DNA from: an uncultured Mycoplasmatota bacterium
GTDB lineage: Bacteria; Bacillota_I; Bacilli_A; RF39; UBA660
Assembly: GCA_948434005.1 (NCBI GenBank)
Contig: CAOJEH010000006.1
Coordinates: 32,761 to 96,760 of the forward strand
Direction of reading: 5' to 3'
Length of the DNA: 64,000 bases
The notes below the pieces were generated by a model. It was not told where the DNA came from. It did not search any database and saw nothing but the letters and a program-made list of their open reading frames with translations. Positions 26,287-35,675 of this stretch are shown here, in pieces. The stretch's first letter is position 1. Every line of letters starts with the position of its first letter. Position numbers and translations under genes: made by a program.

Positions 26287-27159
26287 TTATCCTTTAATTT
26301 GATTCATTACCTCTTCAGCAAAGTTTTCTTCTTTCTTTTCAATCCCTTCACCTACAGCAAATCTTACCATTGATACAATCTTTCCTCCTGCATTTTCAAC
26401 ATATTGTTTTACTGATAGATTATTATCTTTAATAAATTGTTGTTCTTCTAAACATATTTCTTTATAAAATTTATTAAGTCTTCCTGTAACCATTTTTTCT
26501 GCGATATCTTCTGGTTTACCTTCTTGCATAACTTGTTCTTTAATTACTTTAGATTCTCTTTCAATCACTTCATTTGGAACATCTTCTCTTACTATAGCAG
26601 TTGGATTCATTGCAGCAGTATGCATTGCAACGTCTTTTGCTACTTCTTCATTTGTATCAGAAAGTACTACTAAAGCACCAATTCTACCACCCATATGTTT
26701 ATATGCTCCAAATACTTCATTATCTTTCTTTTCAATCTTTTCAAAACGTCTAAAATCAATCTTTTCACCAATCTTAGCTATCTTAGAAACTATCTTATCG
26801 TTAATTGTTTCTCCACCATCTGTGTAGTTTAATACTTCCTCATTTGTTTTAAAGTCATTTTTCAAAATAGTTGTAGCTAAATAATCTACAAAACTTGTAA
26901 ATTCTTCATTTTGCGCTACGAAATCTGTTTCTGAATTAACTTCAATAATTACAGCTTTATTACCTTCTGTTTTTATTTCACAAAGTCCTTCTGCAGCAAC
27001 TCTTCCTGACTTTTTAGCTGCTTTAGAAATTCCCTTTTCTCTTAACCAATCTATTGATTTTTCTATATTACCTTCACAGGCTTCTAATGCTTTTTTACAA
27101 TCCAGCATCCCTGCTCCTGTTCTTTCTCTTAAATCCTTAACATCACTTGCTTTAAACAT
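26287..27159 (-). CDS. tsf: Translation elongation factor Ts
   Basis: 290 aa. N-terminal UBA-like domain VKDLRERTGAGMLDCKKAL, core with KAVIIEVNSETDFVAQNEEF, HTAAMNPTAIVRED, and the C-terminal module. It is the nucleotide-exchange factor for EF-Tu. It follows rpsB across a weak hairpin that could tune readthrough. Confidence 0.96.
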   Translation of the reverse strand: MFKASDVKDLRERTGAGMLDCKKALEACEGNIEKSIDWLREKGISKAAKKSGRVAAEGLCEIKTEGNKAVIIEVNSETDFVAQNEEFTSFVDYLATTILKNDFKTNEEVLNYTDGGETINDKIVSKIAKIGEKIDFRRFEKIEKKDNEVFGAYKHMGGRIGALVVLSDTNEEVAKDVAMHTAAMNPTAIVREDVPNEVIERESKVIKEQVMQEGKPEDIAEKMVTGRLNKFYKEICLEEQQFIKDNNLSVKQYVENAGGKIVSMVRFAVGEGIEKKEENFAEEVMNQIKG

Positions 27160-27188
27160 TTAAATCCTCCTAATCTTTTTATTTACAC

Positions 27189-27211
27189 AAAAGAAGGTAG
27201 TTTTCTACCTT
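27189..27211 (-). terminator. Hairpin between rpsB and tsf, possible weak terminator
   Basis: AAGGTAG (27194-27200) pairs with CTACCTT (27205-27211); on the minus strand CTTTTG follows, a short T run, so partial readthrough to tsf is expected. Confidence 0.5.
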
Positions 27212-27218
27212 TTTAAAT

Positions 27219-28196
27219 TTACTTACTTAACGCCTCAACTAAATCTGCTTTTTTCATTGTTGAGTATCCCTTTATTCCTAGTTCTTTTGCTTTTGCTTTT
27301 AAGTCTGCTAAAGTTAGACTAGATAAGTCTTCCGTTTTAGACTCTTTCTTTACTTCTTTCTTTTCTTCAACCTTCTTAGGTTTTTCTTCCTTTTTATCTA
27401 CTTTTTCCTCTTTTACAACTTCTTCTTTAGTTTCTTTTTTCTCTTCTATTTTTTTAGGTTTATCTTCTTTTTTAGATTTACTCTTATCTTCTTCATTTAC
27501 ATAATCTATTACTTCATTACCATTAACTTCTGCTACTGCATTAGTTAGAGCACCTATTAATAATTTAACAGCACGAACTGCATCATCGTTACCAGGTATT
27601 ACATAATCAACTACATCTGGATCACAATTAGTGTCAACTATACCAAATACTGGTATACCTAAAATATGAGCTTCTTTAATTGCTATTTCTTCTTTACGAG
27701 GATCAACTATAACCATAGCTTGTGGAGCTTTTTTCATCTCACGAATTCCTCTTAAGTTTTTATTTAACTTATCATATTCTTTTCTAATCTTAATTACTTC
27801 TTTTTTAGGTAATAAATCAAAAGTTCCATCTTCTTCCATTTTTTCAATTTCTTCTAATCTTCTAATTCTACCTCTAATAGTTTTGAAATTAGTTAATGTT
27901 CCACCTAACCATCTTTCGTTCATAAAATACATATTTGTTCTTGCTGCTGCTTCTTCTACTGCTTCTTGAGCTTGTTTTTTTGTTCCTACAAATAAAACTT
28001 TTCCTCCAGCTTCTGCGATAGATTTTAAAGCCTCATATGCTTCTTCTAATTTCTTAACTGTTTTAGCTAAGTCAATTATATATATGTCATCTCTTGTTGT
28101 GTAGATGTATTCCTTCATTTTTGGATTCCATCTTCTTTTTTGGTGTCCAAAATGTACACCAGCTTCTAATAAATAATTCATTGATATTACTGTCAT
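27219..28196 (-). CDS. rpsB: 30S ribosomal protein S2 with appended Rho_N/SAP-like tail
   Basis: 325 aa, about 75 longer than usual. Residues 1-235 are normal S2 ([66 protein letters not shown]). Then comes a Lys/Glu/Val linker of about 60 residues and a C-terminal module [33 protein letters not shown], the Rho_N/SAP-like helix-extended-helix fold that binds nucleic acid. The same module ends L20, whose gene is the next one upstream on this strand. Confidence 0.95.
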   Translation of the reverse strand: MTVISMNYLLEAGVHFGHQKRRWNPKMKEYIYTTRDDIYIIDLAKTVKKLEEAYEALKSIAEAGGKVLFVGTKKQAQEAVEEAAARTNMYFMNERWLGGTLTNFKTIRGRIRRLEEIEKMEEDGTFDLLPKKEVIKIRKEYDKLNKNLRGIREMKKAPQAMVIVDPRKEEIAIKEAHILGIPVFGIVDTNCDPDVVDYVIPGNDDAVRAVKLLIGALTNAVAEVNGNEVIDYVNEEDKSKSKKEDKPKKIEEKKETKEEVVKEEKVDKKEEKPKKVEEKKEVKKESKTEDLSSLTLADLKAKAKELGIKGYSTMKKADLVEALSK

Positions 28197-28204
28197 TTTA
28201 TTTT

Positions 28205-28280
28205 TCTCCTTTTCGTTTTCCTTCTACTAGTTTCTAATATTTATCACCCGTAGGCACTAGATAAATAAATTCACTAATAT
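28205..28280 (-). promoter_or_regulatory. Candidate rpsB leader RNA
   Basis: Between rplT and rpsB the minus strand reads ATTTATC-TAGTGCCTACGGGT-GATAAAT, a 7 bp stem with a GC-containing loop in an otherwise AT-rich spacer, then a purine-rich tract and AAAGGAG before ATG. It could be an autoregulatory S2-binding site. No match to a named leader is claimed. Confidence 0.35.
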
Positions 28281-28282
28281 GT

Positions 28283-28846
28283 TTATTTTAAAGCATCAAT
28301 TAAATCTGCTTTTTTCATTGTTGAATATCCTTTTACCCCTTTATCTTTAGCTTTAGCTTTTAAATCTGCTAGTGATAATTTAGATAAATCTTCTTTTTTT
28401 GGATCTGCCTTTTTAGTTGTAGTAGATTTCTTTTCACTACCTTTTATAGTTACTTCAGACTCTATTACTTTTTCACTTTTAGTAACTTTTCCTGCTTTAC
28501 CATCCAATGCTACTTTAACTAATTCTGTAAAAGCTTTTGGATCATTTATAGCAATTTCAGATAACATCTTACGATTTATCTCTACTCCTGCTTTTGTTAA
28601 TCCTTCAATAAATCTTGAATATGAAATATCATTTTGTCTACAAGCTGCATTAATTCTTGTAATCCATAATTTTCTAAATTCTCTTTTCTTTTGTTTTCTA
28701 TCTCTATATGCATATTGTCCAGAATGCATTAATTGTTCTTTAGCAGTTTTATATAATCTATGTTTACTACCAAAGTAACCTTTAGCTTGTTTTAATACTT
28801 TTTTATGACGAGCTTTTGTTACTGCTCCATTCTTTACTCTTGCCAT
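28283..28846 (-). CDS. rplT: 50S ribosomal protein L20 with appended Rho_N/SAP-like tail
   Basis: 187 aa, whereas L20 is normally about 118. Residues 1-118 are normal L20 ([77 protein letters not shown]). A Lys/Thr/Ser/Glu linker follows, and the C-terminal module [33 protein letters not shown] is nearly the same as in S2. L20 is an early assembly protein and, in Bacillus, represses the infC operon through its leader. Confidence 0.95.
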   Translation of the reverse strand: MARVKNGAVTKARHKKVLKQAKGYFGSKHRLYKTAKEQLMHSGQYAYRDRKQKKREFRKLWITRINAACRQNDISYSRFIEGLTKAGVEINRKMLSEIAINDPKAFTELVKVALDGKAGKVTKSEKVIESEVTIKGSEKKSTTTKKADPKKEDLSKLSLADLKAKAKDKGVKGYSTMKKADLIDALK

Positions 28847-28870
28847 TTTATTTCCTCCTCTAATTTTTTA

Positions 28871-29059
28871 TTAAATAATATCTTTTAATCTGTTATAGTC
28901 TGCTCTTGATAGAGTAGATCCTTTTCTACAGCTTCTATTGAATTTAGCTGATTTTTTTCCAGTATTATGTCTACTGCTTGGTTTACCAATTTTAGTAACT
29001 TTATTCTTGTTAGTTCTAAATACTTTTTTTGTACCTTTATGTGATTTTATTTTTGGCAT
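28871..29059 (-). CDS. rpmI: 50S ribosomal protein L35
   Basis: 62 aa, highly basic: PKIKSHKGTKKVF, KNKVTKIGKPSSRHNTGKKS, and a C-terminal LSRADYNRLKDII. Usual position between infC and rplT. Confidence 0.95.
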   Translation of the reverse strand: MPKIKSHKGTKKVFRTNKNKVTKIGKPSSRHNTGKKSAKFNRSCRKGSTLSRADYNRLKDII

Positions 29060-29073
29060 TTAAATTCCTCCTA

Positions 29074-29604
29074 TTACTTATCTTTTTTTGGTTCTAACAT
29101 CATAGTCATAACTCTACCATCAAGTTTTGGTTGATCTTTTACTTCTGCATATTCATTAACTCTTTCGGCAAAGCGCATTAGTACCTCTTTTCCTAATTCA
29201 GTATGGGCCATTTGACGACCTTTAAATCTAATTGTTAGTTTAACACGATCACCTTTTTGTAAATATTTAGTAGCATTTCTAAGTTTTGTTTCGAAATCTC
29301 CTACATCTATTACTGGTGATAATCTGAATTCTTTTAATTCAGACATATTAGCTCTTTGTTTCTTCTGAGCTTCCTTTGCTTTTTTTTGTCTTTCGTAACG
29401 ATATTTATTATAATCCATTACTTTACAAACCGGTGGATTTGCATTTGGGCTAATTAGTACTAAATCAAGTGATGCATAAGATGCTAAGGTTTTAGCATCC
29501 TCTATTGGTTTTATCCCTACCTGCTCTCCATTTGGGCCAATAACTAAAACTTCACGAGCTTTAATTTGCTCGTTAATCATTAAGTTATCATTATTCTTTG
29601 CGAT
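29074..29604 (-). CDS. infC: Translation initiation factor IF-3, probable AUC start
   Basis: About 176 aa. IF3 N domain MINEQIKAREVLVIGPNGEQ, linker, KVMDYNKYRYERQKKAKEAQ, and C domain LRNATKYLQKGDRVKLTIRFKGRQM. The nearest ATG (29619) is itself part of the SD ATGGAGGTG and has no SD of its own. GGAGGTG is 6 nt before ATC at 29604, giving (M)AKNNDNLMINEQ, which aligns with the start of Bacillus IF3. A non-AUG start is the known basis of IF3 self-control. Confidence 0.93.
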   Translation of the reverse strand: MAKNNDNLMINEQIKAREVLVIGPNGEQVGIKPIEDAKTLASYASLDLVLISPNANPPVCKVMDYNKYRYERQKKAKEAQKKQRANMSELKEFRLSPVIDVGDFETKLRNATKYLQKGDRVKLTIRFKGRQMAHTELGKEVLMRFAERVNEYAEVKDQPKLDGRVMTMMLEPKKDK

Positions 29605-29619
29605 AACTAACACCTCCAT

Positions 29620-29768
29620 AAATTAAGAAAAGTGGATACCAAATGATATCCACTAAAAAACCTAATAATAATTATAATTCTCATTATTTATTGGCCTTTT
29701 ACCCATTGCTACTTCATAATTGATAAGCTAATCAGGTGGATATCAAAATCGCTTTCCTTTTCTTGACT
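29620..29768 (-). promoter_or_regulatory. infC operon leader with attenuator
   Basis: Promoter TTGACT (29798-29803), 17 nt, TATAAT (29775-29780) predicts a start near 29768. The leader ends with a terminator AGTGGATA...TATCCACT (29631-29654) followed by TTTCTT. An upstream segment at 29735-29745 reads GATATCCACCT in the RNA and can pair with the terminator's 5' arm instead, a typical antiterminator. Bacillus infC-rpmI-rplT is controlled this way by L20. Confidence 0.75.
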
Positions 29769-29810
29769 AGTAAAATTATATGATAAAACTATTAAAAAGT
29801 CAACTACTTT

Positions 29811-31010
29811 TTATATTTTTTTCTTTTCTAATAATTTCATATCTTTATTATGTCTATATAGATTTTTGGTCATCTCATATAATTTCATATTATTTAAATG
29901 GCCATATGCATAATAGGCTTTCTCCCTTATTCCTATATAATTAAATCCCAAATGTTCGTTGACACCTCTTGATAAATAATTAAAATCAAAAACACTACTT
30001 AATAAGTTATTATATGTACCATTTGCATACATTTCTTCTAAAAATAAATCTTTAGCTTCTTTACCAAAACCCTGATTATGTAATTCAGAATATCCAATTA
30101 CGGTTTCTATATTAGCAGTTTTATTTCTATCATTTTTATTAAATAACGTGATAGAACCTATTAATTTATTACTACTATCATTTAACATTATTGCATAATT
30201 AACTTGTTCCAAATACTCTTTAGCAGCATCAATTGTCCAATTGGTTTTAAATTCACCTAAAGGTATTGCTATTTCAGGATTTGACATATATTCTGCAACC
30301 ACACTTGCTTCCCTACTTATATCTATGCATGAAGGTTTTACTAAGCGTATTTTATTACCTATTATAATATTTCTTGTTGTATCAGTATCATTTAGGGTTA
30401 TTCTTTTCTTTTGACTACTTAAATCAACTGTTCTTTCTGATTTGTCTTTTATATATGTAATGTCATTATATATAGTTGGATTACATTCATATAATATTGT
30501 ATTATCAAACACATCGTCTTTTAATCTAACTGCCTCACTTTTTGTTGCTATATATCTCATTTGTGATTTTTCACAAATACCCCTAGTTTGTTCAATAACT
30601 GCAGGATATTCTAATACTATACTATATAGATTAAGGTAATCAAAACAATATTTCATCATCATATTTAGTGATTCTGCACCTTTATTTATTTGATTATTGA
30701 AATCAATAGCTGTATCGATTTTAATCCAAATATTACTTCTTTGATTATTTTGTAATGTATTTGATAAACCTATTAAACCTATAAATTCATTATTACTTTT
30801 ATCAATAATAGCAAATGCATTTTCTTGTTCATATTGCCTCATTTTATCATGAGCTTGCTCCTCAGTAATATTACCATTAATATATTTATCAAAAACAAAA
30901 TATGAATCATCATCTCTATTACACCATTCCATATATTTTAAATAATCTTTTTCTACATCTATAGGTGATAAATATACACCAGTTCCTTCCAATTTTTTAT
31001 AATATGCCAT
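29811..31010 (-). CDS. Protein with two GNAT-like acetyltransferase domains
   Basis: 399 aa. The first GNAT-like domain is about residues 9-175 (YLSPIDVEKDYLKYMEW, FIGLIGL, IWIKIDTAI, LNLYSIVLEYP). The second is about 215-390 (IRLVKPSCID, IGSITLFN, ETVIGYSELHNQGFGKEA with the acetyl-CoA loop, HLGFNYIGIRE). The first domain has no clear Q/RxxGxG/A loop and may be inactive. Last gene of a three-gene operon, 25 nt after the transglutaminase-like gene. Confidence 0.7.
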   Translation of the reverse strand: MAYYKKLEGTGVYLSPIDVEKDYLKYMEWCNRDDDSYFVFDKYINGNITEEQAHDKMRQYEQENAFAIIDKSNNEFIGLIGLSNTLQNNQRSNIWIKIDTAIDFNNQINKGAESLNMMMKYCFDYLNLYSIVLEYPAVIEQTRGICEKSQMRYIATKSEAVRLKDDVFDNTILYECNPTIYNDITYIKDKSERTVDLSSQKKRITLNDTDTTRNIIIGNKIRLVKPSCIDISREASVVAEYMSNPEIAIPLGEFKTNWTIDAAKEYLEQVNYAIMLNDSSNKLIGSITLFNKNDRNKTANIETVIGYSELHNQGFGKEAKDLFLEEMYANGTYNNLLSSVFDFNYLSRGVNEHLGFNYIGIREKAYYAYGHLNNMKLYEMTKNLYRHNKDMKLLEKKKI

Positions 31011-31035
31011 ATTATATACCTTCTTTTTTATAATA

Positions 31036-32547
31036 TTATTTTCTATTATCTACTAATTTTTTACTTTCATATATTTTTCTAAAAACTTTAGATAATTTTA
31101 CGCATTGTATATCCTTTTCTATTTTTTCATCAGCATTAAACTTAGATAATATTTCAGAATATGGATCTTCTAGATTAAAAATAGAACATAGAAGAGTCAT
31201 TTCTTTTCTACTAGTTGCTATAAATCCGGATTTATCAAGCACTTCTAAAAATATATCAAAACTAAATGGAAATCTATCGGGATCTTCATAATATTGTTGT
31301 TTTCTAACCGTATAAAAAGCTTTCATAAATGAAATTGGTTCGATAGGCCTTTCATACATATCCATATATCTATTTAAGTCACTAAGTAATTCTTCTTTTG
31401 ATTCATTAACACTAATAGCTTCTATTATAGTTTTACCATCTACTAATTTGGAATGATCATTAATACTTCTAATTATCTTAAAATCAAGTCCTTCATCTAA
31501 TATAAAACCATTATCTATATTTATAGAACTGATTCTTCTTATAACATCACTATTAATCATATAATTATCATCAAAGTTTCTATGAAAATATTCATCATAA
31601 CGATTAATCTGTTTTTTAGTTTTGGCAAAATACTTATATCCAGTAAAATGACTATTTCCCATATTTTCTCTTTTACAATCACCTGTTGCATCAAAATGAT
31701 ATAGCCCATCTATTTTATATTTTTTATCATTAATATAAACTATATTTCTAGCATGTGCATATTCACTATATTTATCGTTAATTATTATAACCTTAGTATT
31801 AAAACCTAATTGTTCTGCTACTGCATTAAATATTATTGCATATCCTGCACATACTCTATAATCTCCAAGTAAGACTTTTGTTAAATCTCTAGATAAGCTT
31901 TTACTTTCATTTTCTGGTTCTACTTTATATATTTTATCTCTAACAATATCATATAAATATAATAGTTGTTCTAAAGGAGAAAAATCATATTGTTTTATTC
32001 TTTTTACTATATTATCTATAATATCTTTAGTTTTCTTATAATCTTTAAATGATATAGCGTCTTTGTTTCCTTCTGATATAACATAAATATTTTCTGTTGT
32101 ATCAAAACTATCCTCTATTTCTTTTATTTCTTCTTCACTGTATCCTACTACCTTATCAATAACTATTTTCTTATTTAACAATTCTTTATTCTCATTTATA
32201 AAATTATTTATATCACAGTAACTTCCTGAAATATGAATATATTCTATATCATTTAACATTTTTTTTAATTCATTATCATCCATATCCATAAGTTTTTTAC
32301 ATAAATTACGCAATTTTTCACATTCATCTATTGGTATATATCTATCATAATTAATATGTTGATAATATTCATATATACTTTCTTTAATATCTCCAATTGA
32401 TGATATCAATTCTTTATATGTATCATTAATATATCTATCTATTTTTAAATCAAATTCAGAATCTTCTTTACCTTCCATAAACCTATATTTTTCATATACA
32501 TAATAATATTCTTTTTCATTATTTATATTTAATGTTATAGTATTCAT
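31036..32547 (-). CDS. Transglutaminase-like cysteine protease-fold protein
   Basis: 503 aa, soluble, no signal peptide. A central transglutaminase-core segment contains the triad: Cys in DYRVCAGYAIIFNAVAEQLG (about residue 231), His in SEYAHARNIVYIND (about 263) and Asp in LYHFDATGD (about 279). N-terminal part is helical; the C-terminal 180 residues are unknown. The absence of a signal peptide points to a cytoplasmic substrate. Middle gene of the three-gene operon. Confidence 0.75.
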   Translation of the reverse strand: MNTITLNINNEKEYYYVYEKYRFMEGKEDSEFDLKIDRYINDTYKELISSIGDIKESIYEYYQHINYDRYIPIDECEKLRNLCKKLMDMDDNELKKMLNDIEYIHISGSYCDINNFINENKELLNKKIVIDKVVGYSEEEIKEIEDSFDTTENIYVISEGNKDAISFKDYKKTKDIIDNIVKRIKQYDFSPLEQLLYLYDIVRDKIYKVEPENESKSLSRDLTKVLLGDYRVCAGYAIIFNAVAEQLGFNTKVIIINDKYSEYAHARNIVYINDKKYKIDGLYHFDATGDCKRENMGNSHFTGYKYFAKTKKQINRYDEYFHRNFDDNYMINSDVIRRISSINIDNGFILDEGLDFKIIRSINDHSKLVDGKTIIEAISVNESKEELLSDLNRYMDMYERPIEPISFMKAFYTVRKQQYYEDPDRFPFSFDIFLEVLDKSGFIATSRKEMTLLCSIFNLEDPYSEILSKFNADEKIEKDIQCVKLSKVFRKIYESKKLVDNRK

Positions 32548-32571
32548 AAATAACCTTCTTCCTTTAGTATA

Positions 32572-33339
32572 TTACTTATTTTTACGATTTACATATCCAT
32601 CATCAAATTTTATTTCATTATCTAAACTAATAATACATTCTCCAATTTCTAATAGTACTGGCATACGAAGTTTAGCTTTATACTCATTAATTTTACTGGG
32701 TCTTATATATCTTTTTAACTCTTTTTCATACCAATTGTCTGCTAAAGAACCATCAGAAAATCTAATACTATCACCGGATTCTAACTTTTTACCTTTTTCA
32801 TATAAGAAATTTCTATATTCACTAGCTTTTTGTTCAAAACTTAAAGGTTTTACAGGTTCATATTTATTAACAAGTGCAGCTATAAGTGTTATTGCTCTAA
32901 TTCTTTTTGAATATTCTTTTGTTAGTGGCCTACCTTCATCTAATATTTTAAAAATTGCACTTTTTTGGCTATTTAACCAATTATTCATTGTATCTCCATT
33001 AGAAAACCTTAATTTATCTTTTGCTTTCACATTACGTTTTAATCTTAATACTTGTTCCACATATTCTTTTGCTTTAATAGAAAACGGTAATTTTTTAGAA
33101 ACAATTTCTTCTCTGTAATACTTCTCTATTTCTGCAAACATCATTATCTGTTGCATTCTTTCATCAGATATACTTTCATTATTTTTTAACTCTTCACTTA
33201 GTTTATAAGTCTCTTTTTGATACCAAGAATACATATTTCTCCTATCACTAAAATGGTATTGCCATAGACATATTATATTTTTTTCCGACATTTTCGTAAT
33301 ATACTCTTTAACTCTATCTTTGTAAGATAACTCTATCAT
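32572..33339 (-). CDS. Triple-repeat protein, helicase-associated-domain-like
   Basis: 255 aa. Three repeats share a core of Phe-Ser, Asp/Asn-Gly and Trp: HFSDRRNMYSWYQKE (about 29), RFSNGDTMNNWLNSQ (about 112) and RFSDGSLADNWYEKE (about 196), each followed by a Lys/Ile-rich helix. The spacing and 'dg..l..W....' core recall the helicase-associated (HA) repeat of putative DNA-binding proteins, but similarity is weak. First gene of the operon with the transglutaminase and double GNAT proteins. Confidence 0.6.
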   Translation of the reverse strand: MIELSYKDRVKEYITKMSEKNIICLWQYHFSDRRNMYSWYQKETYKLSEELKNNESISDERMQQIMMFAEIEKYYREEIVSKKLPFSIKAKEYVEQVLRLKRNVKAKDKLRFSNGDTMNNWLNSQKSAIFKILDEGRPLTKEYSKRIRAITLIAALVNKYEPVKPLSFEQKASEYRNFLYEKGKKLESGDSIRFSDGSLADNWYEKELKRYIRPSKINEYKAKLRMPVLLEIGECIISLDNEIKFDDGYVNRKNK

Positions 33340-33376
33340 AATAAGTCCCCTCTTTTTAGTCGTATATTATACTATA

Positions 33377-33410
33377 AAATCAAAAAAAATACAAGTAATT
33401 AACCTGTATT
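33377..33410 (-). terminator. Rho-independent terminator
   Basis: AATACA and TGTATT pair across 33388-33410, with a run of eight T next on the minus strand. It ends the glyS operon. Confidence 0.65.
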
Positions 33411-34107
33411 AATTCATATTTTTCTTAGCTTCATTTATAAAATAATCTATTATCTTCTTAGAATTATCATCAAATCTATAACTAATTTCTGGATGCCACT
33501 GTACACCTATATTAAATACTTTACTTGGATATTCTATTGCTTCTATTAGACCATCTGTACTATAACCAACTGTTTTATAGATTGAATTTGGTGTGACATG
33601 TCTATCATGTAAGCTGTTAACTTCAAATTCTTTTACTCCTAGGATTTCATATAATTTAGAATTTTTATCAATTTTTACTTTATGAAATAATATAGTTTCA
33701 TCATTTCCTTGATCATGATTAACTTCTTCATTTTCTTTTATAACTATATCTTCTTTGTAACAACTCATCATTTGCATACCCAAACAAACTCCTAATATAG
33801 GTAATTCTTTTTCTATAGCTCTTTCTAATAGGTATCTATCATTTGGAGTAAACTTAACACCACCGGGTAAAAAAATCCCATTACACATATTTAAATATGC
33901 TTCAATAGTTTTTTTATCATCATCAGTTAATTCCTCAAACATATTACCTCTAGTTTCTATATAATTAACATCCTTTACTGGTGGTATTGCAAGTATTAGG
34001 GCACCTGCCGTTTGAAAAGTTCTTCTTACATATTCGTTCATATATAAAATAGCTTTATCATTTTTTGAAAATGCATATCTTAATGGTATACCTATTATTG
34101 GTTTCAT
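33409..34107 (-). CDS. Gamma-glutamyl-gamma-aminobutyrate hydrolase-like amidotransferase (peptidase C26)
   Basis: 232 aa. Class I glutamine-amidotransferase fold: GIFLPGGVKF, the nucleophile elbow PILGVCLGMQMM with Cys at about residue 109, and His-Glu in VQWHPEISYR. PuuD-like members hydrolyse gamma-glutamyl amides. It follows glyS by 9 nt, so T-box control probably reaches it. Confidence 0.85.
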   Translation of the reverse strand: MKPIIGIPLRYAFSKNDKAILYMNEYVRRTFQTAGALILAIPPVKDVNYIETRGNMFEELTDDDKKTIEAYLNMCNGIFLPGGVKFTPNDRYLLERAIEKELPILGVCLGMQMMSCYKEDIVIKENEEVNHDQGNDETILFHKVKIDKNSKLYEILGVKEFEVNSLHDRHVTPNSIYKTVGYSTDGLIEAIEYPSKVFNIGVQWHPEISYRFDDNSKKIIDYFINEAKKNMN

Positions 34108-34116
34108 AACTACTCC

Positions 34117-35493
34117 TTAAAACTTTATCTTATTATTTATATACTCTTCTATATCATCAATATTTATTACAATTTGTTCCATTGTATCTCTATCTCTTAT
34201 TGTTACAGTATTATTATTTATAGTCTCATCATCTATAGTAATACATAAAGGAGTTCCAATAGCATCACATCTTCTATATCTTTTTCCAATAGAACCTGCT
34301 TCATCATAACTTACCATAAAACTTTTTGATAATGCCTCATATATTTCTTCTGCTTTTTTAGAATGATACTTTTTAACAAGAGGTAGTACTGCTGCTTTAA
34401 ATGGTGCTAAAGCTGGATTTAGTTTTAATACTTCTCTAGTATCATTTTCTAATTCTTCTTCACAATAAGCATCACTTAATATAGCAAGCACTAGTCTATC
34501 TACTCCCACAGATGGTTCTATTACAAATGGTAGATATTTTTCATTTGTTTCTGGATCTAAGTATTTTAAGTCTTTTTTAGAATGTGTCTCATGTACACCT
34601 AAATCATAGTCTGTACGATCAGCAACTCCCCATAATTCTCCCCATCCCATTGGATAATTATATTCAATATCAGTAGTAGCTTTACTATAAAATACTAATT
34701 CATCTTCTTCATGGTCTCTATACCTTAAATTATCTTTAGATAAACCTAGACTATATAAAAACTCCATACAATTATTTTTCCAATATTTAAACCATTCTAA
34801 ATCTTCACCTGGTTTACAGAAAAATTCCAACTCCATTTGCTCAAATTCACGAGTTCTAAATATAAAATTTCCTGGAGTTATTTCATTTCTAAAGGCTTTA
34901 CCTATTTGACCAATTCCAAAAGGTAGTTTAGCTCTCATAGAACGATATACATTAGGAAAATTCACAAATATACCCTGAGCAGTTTCTCCTCTTAGATATA
35001 CCTTACTAGCATTATCTTCAGTTACTCCAATATGAGTTTCAAATAATAAATTAAATTGTCTTATGGCAGTAAAATCACTCTTTTTACAATTTGGACATAC
35101 AATATTATTCTCTTTTATATAGTTTTCAAGTTTCTCATTACTCCAGCCATCACCAGTTTCATCTCCATTAGTATATTCTTCTATAAGTTTATCAGCACGA
35201 TGTCTTGTTTTACAACTCTTACAATCGATTAAGGGATCTGCAAAACTAGATACATGTCCTGATGCTACCCAAGTTTCAGGATTCATTAAAATAGCCGCAT
35301 CTAAACCATAATTATTTTTTTCTTCTTGAATAAATTTTTTCCACCAAGCTTTTTTTACATTTTCTTTTAATTCTTTTCCTAAAGGACCATAATCCCAAGT
35401 GTTCGCAAGACCTCCATATATTTCACTTCCTTGGAATATAAATCCATATTGTTTACAGTAATTTACTAACTTATCCATTGTTAATTTTTCCAT
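34117..35493 (-). CDS. glyS: Glycyl-tRNA synthetase, alpha2 type
   Basis: 458 aa. Class II core: [84 protein letters not shown]-terminal anticodon-binding domain. A Cys4 zinc insertion is visible (CKSCKTRH and CPNCKKS). ATG 35493 is chosen since AAGGAGAG lies just upstream; an in-frame ATG 18 nt earlier lies before that SD. The single-chain enzyme differs from the glyQ/glyS pair of Bacillus. Confidence 0.96.
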   Translation of the reverse strand: MEKLTMDKLVNYCKQYGFIFQGSEIYGGLANTWDYGPLGKELKENVKKAWWKKFIQEEKNNYGLDAAILMNPETWVASGHVSSFADPLIDCKSCKTRHRADKLIEEYTNGDETGDGWSNEKLENYIKENNIVCPNCKKSDFTAIRQFNLLFETHIGVTEDNASKVYLRGETAQGIFVNFPNVYRSMRAKLPFGIGQIGKAFRNEITPGNFIFRTREFEQMELEFFCKPGEDLEWFKYWKNNCMEFLYSLGLSKDNLRYRDHEEDELVFYSKATTDIEYNYPMGWGELWGVADRTDYDLGVHETHSKKDLKYLDPETNEKYLPFVIEPSVGVDRLVLAILSDAYCEEELENDTREVLKLNPALAPFKAAVLPLVKKYHSKKAEEIYEALSKSFMVSYDEAGSIGKRYRRCDAIGTPLCITIDDETINNNTVTIRDRDTMEQIVINIDDIEEYINNKIKF

Positions 35494-35514
35494 ATTATCT
35501 CTCCTTTTCATTAA

Positions 35515-35634
35515 AATAAAAAACTCCTAGATTAATATAAGGACGAATTTCTCCGCGGTTCCACCTTATTTATTCTAGAAGAATCACTCTTTCTATACTG
35601 CTGTTCGAGATTCCACCTCGGTCATCGCAACTTA
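35515..35634 (-). promoter_or_regulatory. T-box riboswitch (glycine), unusually compact
   Basis: AAGGTGGAACCGCGG and TTCGTCC (minus strand) are canonical T-box/antiterminator sequence; a terminator ending in GGAGTTTTTT follows. Promoter TTGACA (35663-35668), 17 nt, TATTAT (35640-35645). The whole leader is about 120 nt; the part before the antiterminator has only a small hairpin CGAG-GTGGAAT-CTCG and a short stem III (AGAA/TTCT). GGA in the hairpin loop is a possible Gly specifier. Confidence 0.88.
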
Positions 35635-35675
35635 CTAAAATAATACTATATAACGTATTATTTGTCAATTTAATA

